The notes beneath the pieces are model-generated. The model was not told the origin of the DNA and did no database searches. It worked only from the letters and a program-made list of their open reading frames with translations. Both the position numbers and the translations under genes were made by a program. A stretch of DNA of 64,000 bases. It comes from JBMDXB01 sp048594885. Lineage in GTDB: Bacteria > Acidobacteriota > Vicinamibacteria > Vicinamibacterales > 2-12-FULL-66-21. Of this stretch, positions 51,255-58,683 are shown piece after piece. Numbering within the stretch: position 1 is the first letter of the stretch; the number at the start of each line of letters is the position of its first letter. The stretch covers positions 14,671 through 78,670 of the forward strand of contig JBMDXB010000164.1 in assembly GCA_048594885.1 (NCBI GenBank), in the 5' to 3' direction.

Positions 51255-53501
51255 TCACGTGCGCGGCTGAAACTTCGGGTGCCCGAGTTGCCAGAGCAGG
51301 AACGTGAAGACATCCGCCAGTCGCTCGGCGTTGCGATCGCGTGTCGAGCGGCCGTGTCCCGCCTCCTCTTCGATTCGGAGCAGCACCGGTCTCCCGCTCG
51401 CGGTAGCGGCCTGGAGACGGGCTGCGAACTTTCCCGAGTGCCACGGAGCCACCCGAGGATCGTTGAGCCCGATCGTCAGCATCACAGCCGGATATTTCAC
51501 TCCGGTCCGCACGTGATGATACGGATCCATCATCGCGAGGCTGCGGTAGCCTTCGGGTGTCTGCGGGTCGCCAAGCTCGGGGATCTGGCTGGCTCCGTTG
51601 ATGCCTTCGACCACGCGCACCGTGTTCAGGATGGCGACGTTGAGGATTGCCGCACCGAATGCATCCGGCCGCTCCGCGATAGCGCCTCCCACGAGAACTC
51701 CACCCATTGACGCGCCACTCGCGGCGATCCGGGACGATCGCGAGTAGCCCTTCGAATCGAGGTACTCGGCGCACGCAATGAAATCGCGGACGCCGTTTCG
51801 CTTGTTGGGTCCTTTGCCCGCCAGGTGCCAGTCAGTCCCTTTCTCCCCGCCGCCGCGCGCGTGGCACCAGGCGATGATGCCGCCGTGCTCGAGCCACACG
51901 GCGTGGCCGGGGCCGAAGGTGGGGCGAAGGGGTTGGCCGTACCCCGCATAGCCATTGAGAACCGCCGGCGAGCTGCCGTCTCGCGCAGAATCGCGGCGGC
52001 GAAGGATCGTCAGAGGCACCGAGACGCCGTCGAAGCTCTTGATCTCGACCGATTCCACCTCGATTGGCGGGAGACCCGTTCGAGCAGTGGTGCCGAAGCT
52101 CAAAGCCGATACGTCATTCGTTCGCGGGTCGTAGGTGTACCACACCGCTCCTTGCACCCAACTCTGGGCCGCCAACAGCACGCCGTCGTCTTCAGGCGAG
52201 GTGACGAGGCTCGCGCGGCCGCCGGGGGCGGGTTGTGTGACCATCGCCTGCGGGATGGGCAACCGAATCTCCTGCAGTGCGCCGCCGTGCGGCAGACGCC
52301 AGAGCCGGCTCGCACGCTCCAGTTCCTGGACGTACAGCGCATCGCGCGCGGCGGCAATGCCCGTGAGCACACTCGTCTGGCTTTCCGGGATCACGACTTC
52401 TCTCGTCGTCGAGTCGGATTCCGTGAGCCGCAGCCGGACTACTCGGCGATTCGGCGCATCCCGGGCCGAGAGGAGGTACAGATTCGATCCGTGAATGGCC
52501 GCGTCCCTGACCTGATCCTCGTATCCGGCAACGCAACGCCAGGGCGCCGCGGCGCCCTGAAGCTCGGCCCGCGGCACGACGCAGACCCGGTGCTTGCTGC
52601 TGTCGGCGAATGCAAGTGCGAGCACCCAGTCAGAAGCCGGGGGAGCCTCGATGACCGGAACCTCGATCGGATCGATGGGCATCCTCGGATTGACGCCAGG
52701 TCCCAGCAGAATGGCATCCTGCTCCGGCGAGGATCCCAGGCGATGGAAACGCGCGCGCATCCCGAGCAGCTTGTCGACGGTGGGATCCTGAAAGCCTTTC
52801 GGATCCATCTGCGTATAGAAGAAGCCGCTCGCATCCGGCAGCCACGACACCTGCAGCGGTCCAAAGACCCGCTCGATCGTATCCGGCCGCATCTGTGCCG
52901 TCGCCGTCTCGATCACCCGCACGCGGCCGATCTCTCCGCCGCCCTGCGACACGGTGATCGCCACGAGCCGGCCGTCAGGTGACGGCTGGAAGCTGTCGAT
53001 CGCGAGATGCGGTCCCTTGCCAGCCTGCGCCGCCGCCGGATCGAACAGCGTCCGTTCGCCGCCGTCGGCCGTGCGCACGACGAGCCGGGCAAGCATGGCG
53101 CCGCTCTCCATCCGGAGAAAGAACAATGAGCCGCCCGCGCGCCTGACGCGCCTCACGTTGGCGGTGGTGAGCATCAGCGCGGATACGCGCCGGACCATGT
53201 CGGCGCGACCGGGGATGCCTTCCAACCTGACGCGGGCGTACCGGCCCTGCGCTTTCATCCACTCGGCGAATTCAGTGCTTCCGGGTTCCTCCATCCACCG
53301 GTACGGGTCTTCGAGCGGGATGCCGTGCAGGGCGTTCTTCACCATGCGAACGGGCGCGGCCGGAGCTGCGACGATGGAACGGGCTGAAGTTGCGGCGGTC
53401 TGCGCCGCCGTGGGTATCGTTGTGGTGGAGCCCGCCAGTGCGAGGACCGCGACGCAACTGGCTACTGCGAGCGCCGGGGTGAGCGGATCGAGAGCACGCA
53501 T
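51255..53501 (-). CDS. Exported prolyl oligopeptidase-family serine peptidase (S9A)
   Basis: A 748-residue protein with a signal peptide (about residues 1-34). An N-terminal PALHGIPLEDPYRWMEEP-type start (NALHGIPLEDPYRWMEE) leads into a seven-bladed propeller, followed by an alpha/beta hydrolase domain (about 470-748). The catalytic triad is S598 (GASMGG), D681 (GLNDPRV) and H716 (EEAGHG). The nucleophile elbow reads GASMGG instead of the usual GGSNGG. The family cleaves short peptides after proline; secreted bacterial members act in the periplasm on imported peptides. Start ATG 53501 is the first codon of a clear signal peptide. The gene diverges from the duplicated NPPDP protein across 366 bp. 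Confidence 0.9.
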   Translation of the reverse strand: MRALDPLTPALAVASCVAVLALAGSTTTIPTAAQTAATSARSIVAAPAAPVRMVKNALHGIPLEDPYRWMEEPGSTEFAEWMKAQGRYARVRLEGIPGRADMVRRVSALMLTTANVRRVRRAGGSLFFLRMESGAMLARLVVRTADGGERTLFDPAAAQAGKGPHLAIDSFQPSPDGRLVAITVSQGGGEIGRVRVIETATAQMRPDTIERVFGPLQVSWLPDASGFFYTQMDPKGFQDPTVDKLLGMRARFHRLGSSPEQDAILLGPGVNPRMPIDPIEVPVIEAPPASDWVLALAFADSSKHRVCVVPRAELQGAAAPWRCVAGYEDQVRDAAIHGSNLYLLSARDAPNRRVVRLRLTESDSTTREVVIPESQTSVLTGIAAARDALYVQELERASRLWRLPHGGALQEIRLPIPQAMVTQPAPGGRASLVTSPEDDGVLLAAQSWVQGAVWYTYDPRTNDVSALSFGTTARTGLPPIEVESVEIKSFDGVSVPLTILRRRDSARDGSSPAVLNGYAGYGQPLRPTFGPGHAVWLEHGGIIAWCHARGGGEKGTDWHLAGKGPNKRNGVRDFIACAEYLDSKGYSRSSRIAASGASMGGVLVGGAIAERPDAFGAAILNVAILNTVRVVEGINGASQIPELGDPQTPEGYRSLAMMDPYHHVRTGVKYPAVMLTIGLNDPRVAPWHSGKFAARLQAATASGRPVLLRIEEEAGHGRSTRDRNAERLADVFTFLLWQLGHPKFQPRT

Positions 53502-53867
53502 GCTTCCTCCCTTGCCGGCATGGATGCCTTCTCTGTCGCGGCTGATTCGCCTGACGTTCAGCCGCGCCTTCTCTCCGATTCGCTCGTAGGGGATGGGTCT
53601 TTCGACGCGGCCGCATCATCGCACCCGCCGCGCGAGCGTGCAACGTGAATGTCGCAGCGCAGCTCGTCAGTTCGGACGATGCCGCGTTCGATTGTCAGAC
53701 CCGACGCGCCGGCGTCGGTGTAGAATCCGCCAACCCCTCGAAGCGGCCGCGGTGCTGGTGTTCGCGTCGCACGCGCGGTTGCGCCCGCTCCCCCCAGACC
53801 CGCCGGACGACGCCGATTTATCCCGCCTGAACGTTGCCAGTTGCCGACTCCGATAGGAGGTGAGGTC
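53502..53867. other. Intergenic region without a recognised gene
   Basis: A 366-bp divergent region between the prolyl oligopeptidase (minus) and the NPPDP-repeat protein (plus). Frames through it look like GC-rich artefacts. A TAGAAT hexamer near 53720 could be a -10 box for the plus strand, but no -35 box lies at standard spacing. A TAGGAGGTGAG ribosome site ends the region just before ATG 53868. No RNA gene or strong hairpin was seen. Confidence 0.5.
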
Positions 53868-54677
53868 ATGGCGGTTTCGCTTGGCCGGCGCATCATCCTT
53901 CCCGCTCTCGTGCTCGGTACGTTCCCGCTGACACTCGTCAGCGCCCAGGAGGGCAATCCGGGCCCACCAAACATGCCCGCCGGCATCGTCAGCGCTTTTC
54001 AAGCCGTCGGACAGAACGTCGTCGGCACTGCGATGTTCTCGGTCCAATTCAATCCCGGTCCACCGAATGCGCCGGCGCCGAACCTCGACGTGTGGCTCGC
54101 CAGTTCCCCAGTCGCGCCCGTCCACATCAACATCGTCGAGATGAATCCGCCGGACCCTGACCGGCCCCGGACGTGGCTGCGAATCAGCGTGTGGAATGGA
54201 ACCGTGGCGATGGCGCAGGATCCGCAGATCGGGGCGGCCAATGTCGTTCCCGATTACACGGCGGATCTGAGCACGTTTGCCCCGCCCGCCAGGACGGCGC
54301 GAGTGAATCCGCCCGACCCTGACCTGCGGGCAGGTCTCGTGCGCGCCCTCGAGAATATCGGCCAGACCCTGCTCGGTCCCAAGGCGTTTTTCGCGGTCGT
54401 GCGGCTCAATCCCCCCGAACCGGATCTGCCACCGGCCCGCCTGGAGCTATGGCTGGCGGGTTCGGCGAGCGTGCCGGTACACGTCAACCTTCTCGAAAGC
54501 AACCCACCGGATCCCGAGCGGCCTCGGACATGGCTGCGGGTCAGCCTGTCGAGTGGCGGCGTCGCGATCGCGCAGGACCCGGCGATCGGAACAGCCAGCA
54601 TCGTGCCCGACCACAACGCGGACCTGAGCGCGAATGCGCCGCCTGGCGACCCCGCTGACATCATCGTCAGGCTCTGA
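53868..54677 (+). CDS. Secreted protein with two tandem NPPDP-motif repeats
   Basis: A 269-residue protein with a signal peptide (RIILPALVLGTFPLTLVSAQ). The mature part is two copies of a repeat of about 112 residues. Copy 1 contains NPGPPNMPAG, NPGPPNAPAPNLDVWLA, VEMNPPDPDRPRTWLRISVW, VAMAQDPQIGAANVVPDYTA. Copy 2 contains NPPDPDLRAG, NPPEPDLPPARLELWLA, LESNPPDPERPRTWLRVSLS and VAIAQDPAIGTASIVPDHNA. Each repeat places an NP(P/G)(D/P)P turn before beta-strand-like stretches, suggesting two beta domains joined by proline-rich linkers. No catalytic residues or known family were recognised. A strong ribosome site sets the start. It precedes the amidohydrolase gene by 51 bp on the same strand. Confidence 0.75.
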   Translation: MAVSLGRRIILPALVLGTFPLTLVSAQEGNPGPPNMPAGIVSAFQAVGQNVVGTAMFSVQFNPGPPNAPAPNLDVWLASSPVAPVHINIVEMNPPDPDRPRTWLRISVWNGTVAMAQDPQIGAANVVPDYTADLSTFAPPARTARVNPPDPDLRAGLVRALENIGQTLLGPKAFFAVVRLNPPEPDLPPARLELWLAGSASVPVHVNLLESNPPDPERPRTWLRVSLSSGGVAIAQDPAIGTASIVPDHNADLSANAPPGDPADIIVRL

Positions 54678-54728
54678 GCGTCCCGGATTTCCACGTTCCC
54701 GCGCTCTTACGTTCCACGGGAGGCGACC

Positions 54729-56348
54729 ATGTATCGAATGCGACGGCAACACGCAGCCATCGTGCTGCTCGCTCTGACAACTGGCTTGACAACGCGGAGT
54801 CCGGCGGCGCAGCGGACGCCGTTGACGGGCCAGTTCGAACGCGGTCCCTTCACATTGACGTTCACCGACGACAACCGCTACACGCTCACTAGCGGTGGAA
54901 AGGTCGGCGTGGAGGGCGTCGCCAAGGTTGACGGGGACACGGTTATCGTCCAGGACACCTCCGGCCCAATGGCTTGCAAGCCGGATATATCCGGGCGCTA
55001 CACGTGGAGCACCGAGAAGGCCGTCCTCACCATGAAGGTCAGCGACGATGCCTGCGAAGGGCGCCGGAACGGGCTGGCAGGCGGCCCGTGGACGCGCAAG
55101 GATGGGGAAGCAGAACCACCGCTCGCTGTCCTGGGCGCCACGCTTATCGACGGGACGGGCGCGCCGCCGAGATCCAACTCGGTCGTCGTGATGGCGGGCG
55201 GACGCATCGTCGACATCTTCTCCGTCGGCGAGAAGCCGGTTCCCCCCGGCGCGACGGTCGTGGGACTGAACGGCCGCTGGATCGTGCCCGGGCTGATCGA
55301 CGCACACGTGCACCTTGCTACCGATCCGGAAACAACAAACAAGCGAGCAGACGTCGAACGACAGTTGGAGCGCGCGCTGCTCGGCGGCGTGACGGCCGTT
55401 CGCGATATGGCGGGTGACGTCCGCGTCCTCGCCGATCTGGCACGGTCCGCAAACCTCCAACGGATACCTTCGCCCGCTATCTGGTACTCGGCGCTGGTCG
55501 GCGGCCCGCCGTTCTTCGAGGATCCGCGCGCGCGTAATTCGGCGCGGGGCGCACGCGCCGGCGCGCTGCCCTGGTCGCGAGCCGCGACACCCGCGACGGA
55601 CTGGCGGCTCATGATTGCCGAGGCCAGAGGCTCCGGCGCGCAGGGGATCAAGCTCTACGCAGCGTTGCCGGCCGACGTGGTGCAGCCGATCACGGAAGAA
55701 GCCCACCGCCAGGGATTACGCGTGTGGAGTCATGCCGCGCTCTTTCCCGCGCGGCCTCGCGACATCGTCGCCGCCGGCGTCGACGTCCTCTCTCATGCCG
55801 CGCTCCTTGTCTGGGACACCGAGGAGCGGCTGCCCGACTACACGCAACGCGGATCGGCAGACTACGCCGCGGCGCCATCGGCACGGCTCGACGACGTACT
55901 GAAGGAGATGGCGGCGCGCGGGACGATGCTGGAACCGACCCTGCACGTGTCGTTCGCGCGCGACGCGCACACGGGACGGTGGAGCGCTGCGATCACGCGC
56001 CGCGCGCACAGACTGGGTGTGCCGCTGGTTGCGGGGACCGATGGCATGGGCGCGGGAGCGGCCGGCGAGCTGCCGAATCTGCATCGCGAGCTCGAGCTGC
56101 TGGTGACGGAGGCGGGCCTGAGTCCGCTCGAGGCGATCGTCGCGGCCACGCGTAACGCGGCGCGCGCACTCGGCATCGAACAGTCGCACGGCACCGTGGC
56201 AGTGGGCAAGACGGCCGATCTCGTCGTCCTGAAGGCGGATCCCACCGCGGATGTGACTCACACGAGGGAGATCGCGTGCGTCATTCGTGGCGGTCGCATG
56301 TACACGCCTCGCAACGCCGGAAAAGGGTGCGGAGCCGACCCGAGCTGA
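54729..56348 (+). CDS. Exported amidohydrolase with N-terminal lipocalin-like domain
   Basis: A 539-residue protein. The signal peptide is about residues 1-27 (AAIVLLALTTGLTTRSPAAQ). Next is a small beta domain of about 100 residues (GPFTLTFTDDNRYTLTSGGK, MACKPDISGRYTWST), then an imidazolonepropionase-like amidohydrolase from about 130. Metal-site residues are visible in GLIDAHVHLAT, the Lys of GIKLYAAL, the His of VWSHAALF and VLSHAALL, and the Asp of VAGTDGMG. The TIM-barrel enzyme probably hydrolyses a cyclic or linear amide, perhaps a dipeptide, given the neighbouring prolyl peptidase; the substrate is unknown. The N-terminal domain is often seen before such enzymes in soil bacteria. Confidence 0.84.
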   Translation: MYRMRRQHAAIVLLALTTGLTTRSPAAQRTPLTGQFERGPFTLTFTDDNRYTLTSGGKVGVEGVAKVDGDTVIVQDTSGPMACKPDISGRYTWSTEKAVLTMKVSDDACEGRRNGLAGGPWTRKDGEAEPPLAVLGATLIDGTGAPPRSNSVVVMAGGRIVDIFSVGEKPVPPGATVVGLNGRWIVPGLIDAHVHLATDPETTNKRADVERQLERALLGGVTAVRDMAGDVRVLADLARSANLQRIPSPAIWYSALVGGPPFFEDPRARNSARGARAGALPWSRAATPATDWRLMIAEARGSGAQGIKLYAALPADVVQPITEEAHRQGLRVWSHAALFPARPRDIVAAGVDVLSHAALLVWDTEERLPDYTQRGSADYAAAPSARLDDVLKEMAARGTMLEPTLHVSFARDAHTGRWSAAITRRAHRLGVPLVAGTDGMGAGAAGELPNLHRELELLVTEAGLSPLEAIVAATRNAARALGIEQSHGTVAVGKTADLVVLKADPTADVTHTREIACVIRGGRMYTPRNAGKGCGADPS

Positions 56349-56413
56349 GTTCACGCCACGGAACCGGGTCTGTCCATTCGGCGCGCAGTACACGACGCGA
56401 CAAGGAGGCATCC

Positions 56414-57166
56414 ACGACGTGGAGAACGCTGATCGTTGCGTCGTTCGCCGTCGCCGCCGCGGCGCAGAACCACCCAACGCGTCTGCAACCCGCGGAGACG
56501 GTGACGCGGCAGATCGCCGGCAACGAGGTGCACGACTACACCGTCGCGCTGAAACCGAACCAGGCGCTCAACATCGTCGTGAAACAGCTCGGTGCGAACG
56601 TTGTGGTCATCGTCTCGGGTCCCGACGGCCGCGTCATTGCCGAAGTGAACGAGACTGGTGCGCGAGGTTCGGAGTCGGTGTGGATTGTGTCGGCTGCCGC
56701 CGGAGATCATGGGATCAAGGTGCGCAGCTTGTCACAGGAGCGTGCCGGCAGCTACGAACTCCACGTCGCAGCGTTGAGGGAGGCGACCGACGACGATCGC
56801 AAACGCCTCGAGATGCAGAAGGCCTTCCCGACGACGCTGCGTCTCCTCAACGAGGGTCCGGCGAGCCGCGCTGACGCGCGGGAGGCTCTCGAGAAAGCGT
56901 TCATGGCGGCACGCGCGCTGAAGGACACCGCGATGGCGGCCAGGGCGAGCACGCTGCTGGTCCAACTCGATCCGAAGGCGGTGCTGGATGCGTCCGGGTT
57001 GAATTCTGGCGCCCGAGGACTGGGCGCGGATCACTGCTCGTCCACCGTACGGCGTGCCATGGATGGCGCTGTCTCTCCGCGACCCGGCGACTTCCTCTCC
57101 GTGGGACGGCGCGGTGTTCATGTCCGCGACGAAGGAGGGAATCCTCCCGGGTATGTCCGCCGCTGA
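56414..57166 (+). pseudogene. Secreted PPC-like domain protein, apparently broken (N-terminal fragment)
   Basis: A frame with a signal-like WRTLIVASFAVAAAAQNH is followed by a beta domain (PAETVTRQIAGNEVHDYTVA, LNIVVKQLGANVVVIVSGPD, GDHGIKVRSLSQERAGSYEL) and a helical segment (DADAREALEKAF-type, about residues 120-190). This layout matches the N-terminus of Acidobacterial TPR/CHAT-type secreted proteins. No ATG/GTG/TTG start fits: an AAGGAGG site (56402) is followed at the right spacing by ACG (56414) where ATG would be expected. After about residue 196 the frame turns into a low-complexity tail. Coding continues in another frame at 57003, so a start mutation and a frameshift seem likely. Exact limits are uncertain. 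Confidence 0.5.
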
Positions 57167-57731
57167 TCTGCAACGGCCCGGTGCGCTCTCGCCAGATCTC
57201 GCCGCGGCCCTCAAAGCGACGGGCCTGTCCTTTGAAGAGGGCATGCGCCTGGCTTCCGACGAGGCGATGTATCAAGAGCTTGGCCACGTCTATGCGTTTG
57301 CCTACGGCACCCAGCCGTCGCCGCGGTGGCTGGCCGAGTTCCTCGCCGATTTCCTCTATGTGGCCTTCGATGCGGAGTGCCCTCGGCCGGGCGACCCCGG
57401 TCGGGCCTTCTTTGCCGCTCATGTGGACTACACCCTTCGGACGCACACGCCAAAGCAGCGCGTCGCGCTGGACGCCATCGGCGGGGCGAGGCAAGGTGCC
57501 GGGGTGGGCGACGACTACGGGTGGTACCAGTTGCAGTTCAAGAAACGAGCCGAGGAGGTCTACAAAGTGCAAGGGCTCGCATTCCTGGATCGCGTACGCG
57601 AGGCCTTTCCGCCAACTGACAAACGCCTCACGCTCGAGGAGACGCTGGCGCGCCTCGAGAAGATCAGTCCCGGATTCGTGAAGTGGGCGGCCGACCTCGC
57701 GCCGCAGGCGCCGTCAGGAAGCGCACGATAG
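57003..57731 (+). CDS. Gluzincin-like protein with degenerate HExxH, possibly the displaced 3' part of the preceding gene
   Basis: The frame opens after a TGA at 57000 and runs to 57731 (243 codons). It encodes LAPEDWARITARPPYGVPWM, ATKEGILPGMSAADL and MYQELGHVYAFAYGTQPSP, then WLAEFLADFLYVAFDAEC and VKWAADLAPQ. ELGH followed by a downstream Trp-x-x-Glu segment resembles zinc peptidases with HELGH...E, but the first His is Gln here (CAA), so zinc binding is probably lost. A GTG at 57054 and an ATG at 57060 are possible starts, neither with a strong ribosome site. It may be a decayed gene or the C-terminal part of a frameshifted fusion with the upstream fragment. Confidence 0.5.
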   Translation: MLAPEDWARITARPPYGVPWMALSLRDPATSSPWDGAVFMSATKEGILPGMSAADLQRPGALSPDLAAALKATGLSFEEGMRLASDEAMYQELGHVYAFAYGTQPSPRWLAEFLADFLYVAFDAECPRPGDPGRAFFAAHVDYTLRTHTPKQRVALDAIGGARQGAGVGDDYGWYQLQFKKRAEEVYKVQGLAFLDRVREAFPPTDKRLTLEETLARLEKISPGFVKWAADLAPQAPSGSAR

Positions 57732-57848
57732 GCGCACCGCCGTGCCGTGCACACCCGCAGGCAGCGCCTCCTGACCGTTCCCGATTCGAGGGGCGAATCG
57801 TGGCGACGTAGAAGCGGCAGCGACAGTCTCGCTGCTAGAATCACCTCC

Positions 57849-58250
57849 ATGGAGATCGTCGACCGACTCCGGCGTGTGCTCGACGGGCGCTCCGGGGTCC
57901 GCCTCGCCGTGCTGTTCGGATCGACGGCCACGAAGCGGCGGCGGTCGGGCAGCGACGTCGATGTGGGCGTGCTGCTGGATACCGAGGCGGACCTGCCGGC
58001 ACTCGGCGTCGAGCTCGAGCGAACGACCGGCGCACGCGTGGATCTTGTTCCGCTCGACAGCGCGCCGCCCCTCCTCCGGTTCGAGATTGCCCGCGACGGC
58101 ATCGTGCTCGCCGCCCGCGACCCGCGGGAGTGGCCGGAGTTCCGCGCGCGCGCGATGATCGACTGGTGGGACTGGGCTCCGACCGCGCGGATGATGCACG
58201 CCGTGGCGGCCGAACGCATGCGGGAGGAAGCCGGGCGTGGTCCGGCCTGA
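57849..58250 (+). CDS. mntA: MntA-type nucleotidyltransferase antitoxin
   Basis: A 133-residue minimal nucleotidyltransferase with the exact GSX10DXD signature (GSTATKRRRSGSDVDV, about residues 24-39), followed by a strand with another acidic residue (RVDLVPL). In type VII toxin-antitoxin systems MntA adds AMP units to a tyrosine of HepT and so blocks the toxin. The ATG at 57849 lies 7 nt after a TAGAAT hexamer, so a leaderless transcript is possible. It overlaps the HEPN gene by 14 nt in the usual operon order. Confidence 0.87.
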   Translation: MEIVDRLRRVLDGRSGVRLAVLFGSTATKRRRSGSDVDVGVLLDTEADLPALGVELERTTGARVDLVPLDSAPPLLRFEIARDGIVLAARDPREWPEFRARAMIDWWDWAPTARMMHAVAAERMREEAGRGPA

Positions 58251-58656
58251 CCTCGTCGCTGCCAAGGCCGGTCGCGCGCGCGGATGGCTGAACGGCGCGG
58301 CGGCCCTGATGCTGGGGCCACCGGATCGGTTCCTGGCCGACGCCAAGGACCGTGACTTGGCGCTGTTCTACCTGTTTCTGGCCATTCAGGAGTGCATCGA
58401 TCTGGCGGCCCACTGGGTGGCCGACGAGGGCTGGGGAGAGCCCGACGATGCCGGCTCGGCGTTCGATATCCTTGCCGACCGGCAGGTCATCTCGAGAGAG
58501 ACGGCGTCGGCGCTGCGGGCAGCGACCGGCCTCCGAAACCGCATCGCCCACGGCTATGCGATGCTCGACTACCCGCGCGTCCATCGCGAAGCCCAGCCCG
58601 GAATCCCCGCCATCCGTGACTTCCTCGCCGCCGTGACGACGGCCGCCGGCATCTGA
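58237..58656 (+). CDS. hepT: HepT-type HEPN toxin (RNase)
   Basis: A 139-residue helical protein with the HEPN catalytic/modification motif RX4HXY (RNRIAHGYAMLDY, about residues 107-119), the hallmark of HepT ribonucleases whose Tyr is AMPylated by MntA. The helix with LALFYLFLAIQECIDLAAHW fits the family dimer core. Start GTG 58237 follows a GGGAGGAAG site inside the mntA 3' end. Together with mntA it forms a complete type VII toxin-antitoxin pair, which may help in phage defence or plasmid/genome stability. Confidence 0.88.
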   Translation: MVRPDLVAAKAGRARGWLNGAAALMLGPPDRFLADAKDRDLALFYLFLAIQECIDLAAHWVADEGWGEPDDAGSAFDILADRQVISRETASALRAATGLRNRIAHGYAMLDYPRVHREAQPGIPAIRDFLAAVTTAAGI

Positions 58657-58683
58657 GCGACGCGCCGCCGTCGACTGCCATCA

